Of a stretch of DNA of 64,000 nucleotides, positions 39,150 to 48,085 are shown piece after piece; within the stretch, counting starts at the first letter, position 1; each line of letters starts with the position of its first letter. The notes below the pieces were generated by a model. That model worked only from the letters and a program-made list of their open reading frames with translations. It was not told where the DNA came from and searched no databases. This DNA comes from Brenneria bubanii (GTDB lineage Bacteria > Pseudomonadota > Gammaproteobacteria > Enterobacterales > Enterobacteriaceae): positions 461,531 through 525,530 of the forward strand of contig NZ_JAKMAJ010000001.1 of the NCBI RefSeq assembly GCF_022378355.1, written 5' to 3'. The position numbers and the translations under genes were made by a program.

Positions 39150-40232
39150 TTATACGCCCCCGACGCTGACAGGCAGATTATCGAGAATGGGGTTGTAGCG
39201 GATGACGTCGGTCATGGTGCGTACAACCGCAGGAGAGAAACTTTCTGTCGCCAGCGATTTCACCTGCGACGCATTCATCAGACCGAGCTGACGCAGCGCA
39301 AAAAAAGCAGGCAGGTTGACACCGCCGTGACGGGTATACCCGATACCGCCAGACGGCCGCATGTTGATTTCAAGCAGAACGGGTTCGCCCTGATCGTTAT
39401 CGCGCGTCTGTACATTTACCAGACCATCGGCCTGCATTATTCGGGCGCACATTTTGCCAAGCTCATAGGCGGAGCCGGATTGTTCAAGATATTGCAGCGC
39501 TCCCTCTTTACGGCGAGCGACCGCCGCCATGACGTCGCCTTTTTCAACCAGCATATCGACGGAGTATTCAGGACCAGGTAGGTAAGGCATCAGTACCAAT
39601 GGCTCAAACGCTTCCTGCCGTTCCAATGCATGCAGGTAGATCTCAGGGTGCACTTTTCGGCTATTCGGATGCGTAAACGCGGCCATCGGGGCGATGCTGT
39701 CATCAAAGCGCCAGAATCCCATGCCATAAATACCGGATACCGGTTTTACGCAGAGTAACTTTTTGTCGTCTCCTGCCTGACGATTGCTGACGATCTGGCG
39801 GCGCAGTTGATCAGCACTGTCGATACGCTGTGAAGGCACCACCGGCAGACCATGCGCTTGCATTGTATCGGCGAACTCGACCTTGTCGTCTGCCAGGGCA
39901 AACATCGCGGCGCTGGTGGCTCCGGTGGTCAGAGAAACGCCCAGAGATTCGATATCCTGACGGTGAGCTTCAAACCACTGACAGTTGCGGCCGGTATGCA
40001 GGGCCTGAACGCCAAATTGCTTCACGGTGGCGGCGATGAAATCCAAACGCTGTTCATCATCAGGCGGTTCAATCAGCGCGATATCCGCCAAAGAAAGTAT
40101 TTCATTTCGATTATGACGATGAGAGGCAATAACCGTGACCGTTTTATTGGTATTTTTAAAAAATTCTTTAATGCCTAAAATAATATCGCGCTGTGAGGAC
40201 AAACCTTCCATTAACCAAATTGCGTGACCCAT
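39150..40232 (-). CDS. ATP-grasp ligase of the Ter metabolite module
   Basis: 360 residues. It has an ATP-grasp fold: an N-terminal preATP-grasp (MGHAIWLMEGLSSQRDIIL), the central KKLLCVKPVSGIYGMGFWRF lysine/glycine-rich ATP loop, VLMPYLPGPEYSVDMLVEKGD, and the C-terminal metal-binding EPVLLEINMRPSGGIGYTRHG with the Glu-Asn pair. It should form an amide or similar bond to a carboxylate at the cost of ATP. It is the first gene of the minus-strand operon, so its leader faces the terZ promoter. Confidence 0.84.
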   Translation of the reverse strand: MGHAIWLMEGLSSQRDIILGIKEFFKNTNKTVTVIASHRHNRNEILSLADIALIEPPDDEQRLDFIAATVKQFGVQALHTGRNCQWFEAHRQDIESLGVSLTTGATSAAMFALADDKVEFADTMQAHGLPVVPSQRIDSADQLRRQIVSNRQAGDDKKLLCVKPVSGIYGMGFWRFDDSIAPMAAFTHPNSRKVHPEIYLHALERQEAFEPLVLMPYLPGPEYSVDMLVEKGDVMAAVARRKEGALQYLEQSGSAYELGKMCARIMQADGLVNVQTRDNDQGEPVLLEINMRPSGGIGYTRHGGVNLPAFFALRQLGLMNASQVKSLATESFSPAVVRTMTDVIRYNPILDNLPVSVGGV

Positions 40233-40554
40233 CGGCTTTAATTTTCCCGGAATGAGAGGACGAGAGGATTTAAGATATGAGTCTAGGGAGGCATTATATG
40301 CATGTCAATCATAATATGATGAATATAATTCCCCACGGAATTACAGGTTAATCACTGAAAAACCTAAGTTTATTACGTCAATAAATGTAAATTAAAAAAT
40401 AAATATCCAGTTAAATCACATTGTTAATTTATACCTACAAAAATAGGGGAAAAATGAGGGTTGTCGTGCAACTTCGTCATGATATGCTTTTTAAGCACAC
40501 GGATTTTTGATTTAAAAAAAATAATGGCTCAACCTATCTCTGAAGGAATAAATA
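40233..40554. promoter_or_regulatory. Divergent Ter control region
   Basis: A 322-base A/T-rich gap lies between the ATP-grasp gene and terZ. It contains a perfect dyad ATCATA-A-TATGAT (40308-40320) next to a near-repeat of it, CATTATATG (40292-40300). Promoters for both arms must lie here, and it is the natural place for a TerW or other operator. Confidence 0.55.
40461..40488 (+). promoter_or_regulatory. Probable terZ promoter
   Basis: TTGTCG (40461-40466), a 16-base spacer and TATGCT (40483-40488), about 67 bases before the terZ start. Confidence 0.5.
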
Positions 40555-41142
40555 ATGGTTTCATTAAGCAAAAACCAAACTGTTTCACTCAGCAAAGAAA
40601 CAGCATCATTAAACCAGCTTCAATTCGGTTTAGGCTGGGATCCATTAAAAAAGAAAAAAGGATTTCTAGGCAGTCTTCTGGGCGGTGGCAGCGATTCAAT
40701 TGATTTAGACGCCGGTTGCGTGCTGTTGGACCATGCCGGTAAGACCATCGATACCATCTGGTTTCGTCAGTTGAAATCAAGCTGCGGCGCCGTGGTTCAT
40801 CAGGGTGACAACCTGACGGGCGAAGGGGATGGCGATGATGAAACGATCGCCGTCGACCTTACTCGCCTGTCACCACAAGTTGAGTATCTGGCCTTCACGG
40901 TTAACAGCTTTCGTGGCCAAACCTTCAATGAAGTCGATAATGCCTTTTGCCGCGTGGTCGATCAGTCACGTAAAGAGCTGGCCCGCTACCAACTGACAGA
41001 ACAGGGTTCCCACACCGGCATCATCATCGCCTCGCTGGCGCGTAATAACGGGAACTGGGACTTCACCGCCCATGGTAAAGCCTCAACCGGCCGTACCATT
41101 GATGATATGCACGCTGACATTGTGGCTACGGTGGTACGCTAA
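40555..41142 (+). CDS. terZ: TerD-family protein TerZ
   Basis: 195 residues, start preceded by GAAGGA. A single TerD/CABP domain shows the doubled N-terminal repeat SLSKNQTVSLSKETASL, LGWDPLKKKKGFLGSLLGGGSD (a lysine/glycine-rich insertion typical of TerZ), SIDLDAGCVLLD and the calcium-site loop [14 protein letters not shown]. TerD-domain proteins bind Ca2+ and are thought to form membrane-linked sensor complexes. terZ is the first gene of terZABCDE and its stop overlaps the terA start (TAATG). Confidence 0.9.
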   Translation: MVSLSKNQTVSLSKETASLNQLQFGLGWDPLKKKKGFLGSLLGGGSDSIDLDAGCVLLDHAGKTIDTIWFRQLKSSCGAVVHQGDNLTGEGDGDDETIAVDLTRLSPQVEYLAFTVNSFRGQTFNEVDNAFCRVVDQSRKELARYQLTEQGSHTGIIIASLARNNGNWDFTAHGKASTGRTIDDMHADIVATVVR

Positions 41143-42284
41143 TGACCATGACGCCGGGGGGCAATGCCCCCGTTCCCTCGCAGGTGCTGACGGTGCGCGT
41201 TCTCTCCGGCGTCCCGGTAGACGCTTCTTCGTTCCGTCTTTATGCCTCAGGTAAAGTGCAAGGCGATCCGGATATGGTGTTTTACGGCCAGCCGGTCAAC
41301 GACGACGCCTCGGTGAAACTTGCCGGTAGCGGCACGGATACCGCCTTTACGGTCGATATCAACCGTCTTCGCCCTGAGGTGCAAAAACTGGCCTTCACGG
41401 CAACCTGTGACGGCAATATAACGCTCTCGGGTCTGAAGCACCTCTCCATTCAGGTCGAACTTAACGGCAGTGTTTTGCTGTCCGGCAATGTGGATGTATC
41501 GGGCCGTCAGGAAGCGGCGCTTATCCTCGGCGAGATATATCGCCGCAATGCGGAGTGGAAATTCCGCTTTATTGCACAGGGTTTCAATGGTGGACTAAAA
41601 CCGCTGGCGGAACATTTCGGCGTAGACATTTCAGACGCGCCGGCGCCCGAACCGACGCCGGCGCCTGCAAAAATCAGTTTGAGCAAAGTTTCCCTGACCA
41701 AGGAAAAGCCGTCGATCAGCCTTGCCAAGCGGGATAATTTTGGTGAAATCAAAATCAATCTCAACTGGAATCAGGCCAGCGTCGCTTCAGGCGGCATGTT
41801 TGGCGGCATGTTTAACAAATCAAAAGGCATCGATCTGGATCTGGGCGCATTTATCGAACTTCAGGACGGCTCCAAAGGGGTTGTTCAGGCGCTTGGAAAC
41901 ACCTTTGGCCGACTCAACTCAGAACCCTTTGTCGAATTGCAGGGTGATGACCGCACGGGACAAGTTTCCGACGGAGAGTGGTTGCGCATCAACGGGCGCG
42001 AATGGAAGAAAATCCGCCAGGTGCTGATTTATGCCTTCATCTATGAAGGCGTGGCAAGCTGGGATAAAACGGACGGCGTCGTCACGCTGCATGTTCCCGA
42101 GCAACCGCCGATAGAGACACGTTTAACAGAGGGGTCTAACCGCCACAATATGTGTGCGATCGCCCGGCTGGTGAATGACAATGGAGCCATCAAAGTTGAA
42201 CGAATCAACCAGTTCTTTGGTGGTCATAAAGAGATGGACAAAGCACTGGGCTGGGGCTTCCGTTGGTCCGCCGGCTCTAAATAA
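41142..42284 (+). CDS. terA: Tellurium resistance protein TerA
   Basis: 380 residues, near the usual 385. It has two TerD-like halves: an N-terminal one (VLTVRVLSGVPVDASSFRLYASGKV, ILGEIYRRNAEWKFRFIAQGFNGGL) and a C-terminal one beginning KISLSKVSLTKEKPSISLAKRD, joined by a proline/alanine linker (DAPAPEPTPAPA). The C-terminal calcium loop is weaker (DDRTGQVSDGEW). TerA is a soluble scaffold partner of the other Ter proteins. It is translationally coupled to terZ. Confidence 0.92.
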   Translation: MTMTPGGNAPVPSQVLTVRVLSGVPVDASSFRLYASGKVQGDPDMVFYGQPVNDDASVKLAGSGTDTAFTVDINRLRPEVQKLAFTATCDGNITLSGLKHLSIQVELNGSVLLSGNVDVSGRQEAALILGEIYRRNAEWKFRFIAQGFNGGLKPLAEHFGVDISDAPAPEPTPAPAKISLSKVSLTKEKPSISLAKRDNFGEIKINLNWNQASVASGGMFGGMFNKSKGIDLDLGAFIELQDGSKGVVQALGNTFGRLNSEPFVELQGDDRTGQVSDGEWLRINGREWKKIRQVLIYAFIYEGVASWDKTDGVVTLHVPEQPPIETRLTEGSNRHNMCAIARLVNDNGAIKVERINQFFGGHKEMDKALGWGFRWSAGSK

Positions 42285-42308
42285 TTTCAATATTTTGAGG
42301 GTAATCAA

Positions 42309-42764
42309 ATGAGTTTCTTCGACAAGGTAAAAGGCGCGTTCAATGCCGGTCGCGATGAGCTGACGAAACAGGTCGGGCGCTTTAAAAATAAAAAATTCAT
42401 GCAGGGCACGGTGGCGGTTTGTGCCCGTATCGCGGTCACCAGCGACGGCGTCAGCGCAGAAGAAAAACAAAAGATGATTGGCTTTCTTCAGGCGTCCCCT
42501 GAGCTGAAAGTGTTCGAGACTAAAGACGTGATCGCCTTCTTCAATGAACTGGTGACCAGCTTCAGCTTCGATTACGAAATCGGCAAGGGCGAAACCATGA
42601 AATACATTCTGGCGCTGAAAGATCAGCCGGAAGCTGCACAGCTGGCCCTTCGTGTTGGTATCGCCGTGGCGAAAAGCGACGGTGACTTCGATCAGGCTGA
42701 ACAGACGGCCGTTCGGGAAATTGCGCTTGCGCTTGGCTTTACTCCGGCCGAATTCGGCCTTTAA
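42309..42764 (+). CDS. terB: Tellurium resistance protein TerB
   Basis: 151 residues. A helical TerB domain contains VAVCARIAVTSDGVSAEEKQKMIGFLQ and, in pseudo-repeat, RVGIAVAKSDGDFDQAEQTAVREIALALG, with the two conserved acidic metal sites. It is cytoplasmic, membrane-associated through TerC, and shown in other bacteria to bridge TerC and cytosolic partners. Shine-Dalgarno TTGAGGGT stands upstream. Confidence 0.95.
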   Translation: MSFFDKVKGAFNAGRDELTKQVGRFKNKKFMQGTVAVCARIAVTSDGVSAEEKQKMIGFLQASPELKVFETKDVIAFFNELVTSFSFDYEIGKGETMKYILALKDQPEAAQLALRVGIAVAKSDGDFDQAEQTAVREIALALGFTPAEFGL

Positions 42765-42792
42765 TTTTTACACTCTGGCTTAAGGGCTAATT

Positions 42793-43836
42793 ATGGTATC
42801 CACGCATATTGGTTTCCCGGCAGAAACCGTCATCGTTTTTGTATTGCTGTCCGTCGGGGCGATCGTCATCGACCTGTTCATGCATCGTCATGACAAGCCG
42901 ATTTCTTTAAAAAGCGCTTCGCTCTGGACGGTGTTCTGGATTGTCGTGGCGATGGTCTTTGCTGGTTTTCTCTATATTCACCACGGGGCTGAAGTCGCCA
43001 GCCTGTTTATTACCGGTTATGCGCTGGAAAAAGTCCTGTCCGTAGATAATCTCTTCGTGATGATGGCCATCTTTTCGTGGTTCGCCGTGCCCGATAACCT
43101 GCGCCACCGCGTGTTGTACTGGGGGGTCATTGGCGCAATCGTATTCCGCGGGATTTTCGTGGCCATCGGCGCCAGCCTGCTGACATTAGGGCCCTGGGTC
43201 GAAATCGTCTTTGCCTTAGTCGTCTTGTGGACGGCGGTTATGATGCTTAAAAGCGGCGACGATGACGATGTGATTGAAGATTATTCTCAGCATATCGCCT
43301 ACCGCATGGTGAAGCGCCTCTTCCCTATCTGGCCGAAATTAAAAGGGCACGCCTTCCTTTTAAACCAGAAGGAAGTCGATGCCGAACTGGCAAAACCGGA
43401 GAACAAAGACATCAAGGTAGGCCGAGTGGGCAAAGCCGCACTCTATGCAACGCCGCTGATGCTATGCCTTGCTGTGGTGGAGCTGTCCGATGTGATGTTT
43501 GCGTTTGACTCCGTACCGGCCGTTATCGCCGTAAGTCGTGAACCACTGATCGTATACAGCGCCATGATGTTCGCCATTCTGGGTCTGCGTACCATGTACT
43601 TTGTTCTGGAAGCGCTTAAACAGTACCTTACTCACCTTGAGAAGGCCGTCATCGTGCTGTTGTTCTTCATTGGCGTGAAGCTGGGACTGAATGCAACCGA
43701 CCATCTCTGGCATCACGGCTACAATATTTCAGCCAATACCAGCCTTTTCGTGGTCCTGGGCGTCCTGGCCGTGGGGATTATCGTCAGCGTACTGTTCCCC
43801 GGAAAAACTGATGCAAAGGAAGGTAAAGAGGGTTAA
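42793..43836 (+). CDS. terC: TerC-family integral membrane protein
   Basis: 347 residues with about nine membrane segments. Signature intramembrane acidic motifs are present: ALEKVLSVDNLFVMMAIFSWF near residue 80 and VVELSDVMFAFDSVPAVIAV near residue 227. A cytosolic loop (about 165-210, acidic then basic) separates the halves. TerC proteins are linked to metal (Mn2+) handling at the membrane and anchor TerB/TerD. E. coli has the TerC relative YgdQ at this locus; this protein follows the Ter-operon TerC architecture. Confidence 0.94.
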   Translation: MVSTHIGFPAETVIVFVLLSVGAIVIDLFMHRHDKPISLKSASLWTVFWIVVAMVFAGFLYIHHGAEVASLFITGYALEKVLSVDNLFVMMAIFSWFAVPDNLRHRVLYWGVIGAIVFRGIFVAIGASLLTLGPWVEIVFALVVLWTAVMMLKSGDDDDVIEDYSQHIAYRMVKRLFPIWPKLKGHAFLLNQKEVDAELAKPENKDIKVGRVGKAALYATPLMLCLAVVELSDVMFAFDSVPAVIAVSREPLIVYSAMMFAILGLRTMYFVLEALKQYLTHLEKAVIVLLFFIGVKLGLNATDHLWHHGYNISANTSLFVVLGVLAVGIIVSVLFPGKTDAKEGKEG

Positions 43837-43887
43837 TTCCCGACACCTTCACTTTGATGATAAACGTTAACTATTGAGGATAGAACT

Positions 43888-44466
43888 ATGGGTGTATCTC
43901 TTTCTAAAGGCGGAAATGTTTCTTTAAGCAAAGAAGCGCCAACGATGAAGAATATGCTAGTCGGCCTGGGATGGGATGCCCGCTCAACCGACGGTCAGGA
44001 CTTCGATCTTGATGCCTCGGCATTCCTGCTTAACAACTCGGGTAAAGTGCGCGGCGATACCGACTTCATTTTCTACAACAACCTGAAGTCCACCGATGGC
44101 TCGGTTATGCACACCGGCGACAACCGTACGGGCGAAGGTGACGGCGATGACGAAGCGCTGAAAATCAAACTCGACCAGATCCCGGCAGACGTAGACAAGA
44201 TCGTTTTCGTCGTGACTATCCACGATGCAACCACCCGTCGTCAGAGCTTTGGGCAGGTTGCCGGCGCGTTCATCCGTCTGGTTAATGATGATAACCGGCA
44301 GGAAGTGGCCCGCTACGACCTGACTGAAGATGCATCAACCGAAACCGCCATGTTGTTCGGTGAGCTGTATCGCCACAACACGGAATGGAAGTTCCGCGCT
44401 GTCGGTCAGGGCTACGCCGGTGGACTGGCGTCAGTATGCGCGCAGTACGGCATCAACGCGTCTTGA
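43888..44466 (+). CDS. terD: Tellurium resistance protein TerD
   Basis: 192 residues. A canonical TerD domain begins [20 protein letters not shown] and continues [38 protein letters not shown] (calcium site), [18 protein letters not shown] and [21 protein letters not shown]. It binds Ca2+ and probably coats the inner face of the membrane with TerB/TerC. It is closely similar to the next gene, terE, so the pair arose by tandem duplication. Confidence 0.95.
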   Translation: MGVSLSKGGNVSLSKEAPTMKNMLVGLGWDARSTDGQDFDLDASAFLLNNSGKVRGDTDFIFYNNLKSTDGSVMHTGDNRTGEGDGDDEALKIKLDQIPADVDKIVFVVTIHDATTRRQSFGQVAGAFIRLVNDDNRQEVARYDLTEDASTETAMLFGELYRHNTEWKFRAVGQGYAGGLASVCAQYGINAS

Positions 44467-44563
44467 TAGTTGAAAGTGACTTTACGACGTTAGGCTTCAA
44501 CGGCAAGCAGGCGGTAACCGCCGTCTGCTTTTATCAATATTCCTTATTGCAGGAGTTTCATAA

Positions 44564-45139
44564 ATGGCAGTATCTCTGATTAAAGGCGGCAACGTATCCT
44601 TAACGAAAGAAGCACCGACCATGAATATTGCCATGGCGGGACTGGGCTGGGATGCGCGTGTAACTGATGGTGCGGACTTTGACCTCGACGCTTCGGTATT
44701 CATGGTCGGGGACGACGGCAAAGTTATTTCCGATGCGTCCTTCATTTTCTTCAACAACAAAACCAGCACCTGTGGCTCAGTAACGCACATGGGTGATAAC
44801 CGCACCGGTGAAGGCGACGGTGATGACGAGCAGGTTAAAATCGATCTGGCGAAGATCCCTGCTGAAGTGAAAAAACTGGTGTTTGCTGTGACTATCTATG
44901 ATGCAGAATCACGTAAACAAAACTTCGGCATGGTCAGCAACAGCTATATGCGCGTATTCAATAACGATAACGGCACTGAAATTGCTCGTTTTGATCTGTC
45001 TGAAGATGCGTCGACCGAAACCGCCATGGTATTCGGCGAGCTGTATCGTCACAACGCGGAATGGAAATTTAAAGCGGTAGGTCAAGGCTTTGCCGGCGGA
45101 CTGTCCGCCCTGGCTTCACAACACGGCGTAAACATTTAA
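44564..45139 (+). CDS. terE: Tellurium resistance protein TerE
   Basis: 191 residues of the TerD family: [40 protein letters not shown], calcium site [14 protein letters not shown], and the end [21 protein letters not shown]. It is the last gene of the operon, with a strong terminator 18 bases after the stop codon; terF, found after terE in other ter clusters, is absent. Confidence 0.95.
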   Translation: MAVSLIKGGNVSLTKEAPTMNIAMAGLGWDARVTDGADFDLDASVFMVGDDGKVISDASFIFFNNKTSTCGSVTHMGDNRTGEGDGDDEQVKIDLAKIPAEVKKLVFAVTIYDAESRKQNFGMVSNSYMRVFNNDNGTEIARFDLSEDASTETAMVFGELYRHNAEWKFKAVGQGFAGGLSALASQHGVNI

Positions 45140-45157
45140 CCTTGACGTTGGTCGGAC

Positions 45158-45190
45158 AGCCCCATTGGTAAAACATTGGGGCTTTTTTTT
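45158..45190 (+). terminator. Terminator of terZABCDE
   Basis: Stem AGCCCCA (45158-45164) / TGGGGCT (45177-45183) with a 12-base loop, followed by a run of T residues to 45190. Confidence 0.9.
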
Positions 45191-45376
45191 ATAAAAAATA
45201 ATCATTCGATGAAAAAACACCGCGACAGCAACGCATTCAGCTTCGCCGCTCGCGTGGTTTAGACGATTAGTTTTTCATGCAGTTACAATCCGGCCCACAT
45301 GCCTTATCAGAAAAAAGCCGCCTGTTTGCAGTCGACCTGAACCACATCGACAGCGCCCCGCTTTCAGCTATTCCGG

Positions 45377-46045
45377 TTACTTAAGGAGGCCTTTAATTTT
45401 GGCAAGCGGAGGATTGCGTCGCCCCCAGGCACTGTGAAAATACCGCCAGTAGGGTTCCTGTGCAGCCGCAAGCATTTCATAGTCCCCTCGGGTATCGCCC
45501 CACACACGCAGATGATATGAAGAAAGTGGTCCGTACTCGGCTTCCAACCTCTTCACCTTCTGGGCACACCGGCAATTATATCCACTTATCCGCCCCGTCA
45601 GCACGCCGTCTCTGACTTCCAAATTCGTCCCTATCAGATGTATTCCCAACTTATCGGCGAAAGGCTTGAGCACCAATGCGGGGGATGCTGAACAGATCGT
45701 CACAATGGCATCGGAGTTGACTTGCGATGCCACGGCAATCAGCCCGGAAGGCCGCATCAAACGCGTCCAGTATTTATCACAAAACTCTACGGCCTTCTTC
45801 TCCACCCACTGGGACTCAACCCCGGTGAGGAAGGTGCGAATCAGAACTTCTTTTAGTTCATCTCGGGTGACCCGGCGGCCTATGCATTTGAGAGTAGGGA
45901 TCGCCAAACGAACTAGATGCTGGGCAAACTTTTGTTTCCCAAAAGAAAAGAGCAGGAAGGGGATAAAGCTGTCACGTTTGGTAAGGGTTCCGTCGAAATC
46001 AAAGACTGACAGTGTATTATCAGTATTTACAATACCTTTAGCCAT
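45377..46045 (-). CDS. HAD-IB (SerB-like) phosphatase beside the Ter operon
   Basis: 222 residues. Motif I is LSVFDFDGTLTKRDSF (Asp nucleophile near residue 15), motif II TICSASPALVLKPFADKLG, and motif IV VWGDTRGDYEML. The small helical cap (about residues 35-110) is typical of HAD-IB enzymes such as SerB and YfhB-like phosphatidylglycerophosphatase C. It is convergent with terE and could be part of the Ter island or a core neighbour. YfhB-like PGP phosphatase is the nearest named relative I can suggest, without certainty. Confidence 0.75.
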   Translation of the reverse strand: MAKGIVNTDNTLSVFDFDGTLTKRDSFIPFLLFSFGKQKFAQHLVRLAIPTLKCIGRRVTRDELKEVLIRTFLTGVESQWVEKKAVEFCDKYWTRLMRPSGLIAVASQVNSDAIVTICSASPALVLKPFADKLGIHLIGTNLEVRDGVLTGRISGYNCRCAQKVKRLEAEYGPLSSYHLRVWGDTRGDYEMLAAAQEPYWRYFHSAWGRRNPPLAKIKGLLK

Positions 46046-46398
46046 CGAATCATGTGCTCCGCGAGTCTTGGCAGACTCTTTTGTTCATTAGCAATATGTC
46101 ACGCCGTCATTTTACAGATTGCATTAACCATTGTAACTGTATTCGAAAATTACCCGTTACTCATGCCGACAACGGGTTATCGGCAAGTTTGTGGATCGTG
46201 CCCATCGGTTAAGATTAATCATCAACGCGCCGACGGGCGCTTTCTTCCTGAGGAGCCCGATAAGAGGGCCACAACCTGAACGCCAGCGATTAACCGCCCT
46301 GCACAGGTCCATTTTTTCCATTATTCTTACTTAACCTTGACAATCTATTTGTTAGACTCGCCAATAACCCCGTTTTTTACTAACAGTAACAGGTAATT
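46046..46398. other. Intergenic region upstream of ygdR
   Basis: No gene is supported in 353 bases. A consensus -35 box TTGACA lies at 46337-46342, but no good -10 follows at 16-18 bases. This gap marks the right junction between the Ter block and the conserved ygdR-tas core. Confidence 0.4.
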
Positions 46399-46620
46399 AT
46401 GATGAAAGTTCGGATGAAAATAGCGATAACGCTCGCGTTATTATTCACCCTGTGCGGTTGCGCCAGTAACTATGTGATTGCGACAAAAGAGGGACAAATG
46501 CTGCTGACGCACGGTAAGCCGACCCTGGACAAAGATACCGGTATGATCGGTTACATTGATGAAGCAGGTAATGAGAAACAAATCAACAACGACCGGGTAT
46601 CCCAGATAATCGAACGCTGA
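46399..46620 (+). CDS. ygdR: YgdI/YgdR-family lipoprotein, YgdR position
   Basis: 73 residues; the second ATG (46402) could also serve. Lipobox LCGC places the lipidated Cys at residue 21. The DUF903 motif [37 protein letters not shown] follows (only its ends are diagnostic). It is paralogous to ygdI at 3545-3766. Placed immediately before tas, as in E. coli. Function unknown. Confidence 0.9.
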   Translation: MMKVRMKIAITLALLFTLCGCASNYVIATKEGQMLLTHGKPTLDKDTGMIGYIDEAGNEKQINNDRVSQIIER

Positions 46621-46905
46621 TTTTCAGCGTTTTCGGCACCGCCCCGCAGTTTTAAACAACAAAGACGCTTCCCCACATGGCACGGCTTCGTTATAGTCAA
46701 ACTCAGGTGTTGATACTCATTATATTTTGGGTCCTCCTGGGCCTGAAAAAAGGCGAGTAGGTGCCCAATAGATTTCGAGAGACGGGATGCGGCAACCGGG
46801 CGACGAGGCGTCGTAAACGAATTTAACCAGCCAACGCACCTGCAACTTGAAAGTTCACGGGTATAGATGTGCACCTGCCATTCTCAGAGATAAAGGAAGC
46901 TGGCA

Positions 46906-47946
46906 ATGCTATATCACCGAATTCCCCATAGTTCTTTAGAAGTGAGCGTTCTGGGTCTTGGCACGATGACCTTCGGCGAACAAAACAGCGAAGCTGAAGC
47001 GCATGCCCAGCTGGATCACGCCATTGCCGCCGGTGTTAACCTGATCGACACCGCAGAGATGTATCCGGTACCGCCGCGCCCGGAAACCCAGGGATTGACC
47101 GAGAGCTACATTGGTTCCTGGCTGAAATCGCGGGGCGGACGTGAAAAGCTGATTCTGGCAAGCAAAGTGGCTGGTCCGGTGCGCGGTAATGATAGCGGCA
47201 TCCGCCCGCAGCAGGCGCTGGATCGAAAAAACATTCGTGACGCGCTGGATGCCAGCCTGACTCGCCTGAATACTGATTATCTCGACTTATATCAACTACA
47301 CTGGCCGCAGCGTCAAACCAACTGCTTTGGCAAACTGAATTATCAATATAGCGACGAAAAGCCGGTCGTTACCTTACTGGAAACCCTGGAAGCCCTGAAT
47401 GAACAGGTGCGGGCAGGAAAAATCCGCTATATCGGCGTATCCAACGAAACGCCCTGGGGAGTCATGCGTTATCTGCATCTGGCGGAAAAACACGACCTGC
47501 CGCGCATTGTCTCGATTCAAAATCCCTACAGTTTGCTGAACCGCAGTTTTGAGGTCGGTCTGGCGGAAATCAGTCAGCATGAAGGTATTGAGCTATTGGC
47601 CTATTCCGCACTGGCGTTCGGCACGCTGACCGGAAAATACCTTAACGGCGCGAAGCCCGCTGGCGCGAGAAATACGCTGTTCAGCCGCTTTGTTCGTTAT
47701 AGCACCCCGCATACCGAACAGGCGATTGCCGAATATGTGGCGCTGGCTCAGAGACAGGGTCTGGATCCGGCGCAAATGGCGTTGGCCTTCGTCCGTCAGC
47801 AGCCGTTTGTCGCCACCACGCTGCTGGGCGCCACGTCGGTGAAACAGCTGCAAACCAATCTCGACAGCCTGAATCTCACATTGGATAAAGAAACACTGGA
47901 CGAGCTGGAAGCGATTCACCGCCGATTCACCATCCCCGCGCCTTAA
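46906..47946 (+). CDS. tas: Aldo-keto reductase Tas
   Basis: 346 residues, the E. coli length. It is an AKR barrel starting MLYHRIPHSSLEVSVLGLGT, with the catalytic tetrad visible as DTAEMYPV (Asp, Tyr), ILASKVAGP (Lys) and LYQLHWPQR (His). The NADP(H) pocket lies in IQNPYSLLNRSFEVG and TTLLGATSVKQL. The substrate is not known; the E. coli protein was found as a suppressor of tyrosine auxotrophy. It follows ygdR after 285 bases. Confidence 0.96.
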   Translation: MLYHRIPHSSLEVSVLGLGTMTFGEQNSEAEAHAQLDHAIAAGVNLIDTAEMYPVPPRPETQGLTESYIGSWLKSRGGREKLILASKVAGPVRGNDSGIRPQQALDRKNIRDALDASLTRLNTDYLDLYQLHWPQRQTNCFGKLNYQYSDEKPVVTLLETLEALNEQVRAGKIRYIGVSNETPWGVMRYLHLAEKHDLPRIVSIQNPYSLLNRSFEVGLAEISQHEGIELLAYSALAFGTLTGKYLNGAKPAGARNTLFSRFVRYSTPHTEQAIAEYVALAQRQGLDPAQMALAFVRQQPFVATTLLGATSVKQLQTNLDSLNLTLDKETLDELEAIHRRFTIPAP

Positions 47947-48085
47947 TCCATGCCTATTCTCGGGCGCTATTCCGCTCCTCTCCTTCACCGGAGGGGAGAC
48001 TGGCTATAATCGCTTCATTCTGGCAAGGTTGAAACAGGAAACGGGAGGAGCACACCGGCATGTCAGGATGGTGCGCCCAGGCCAC

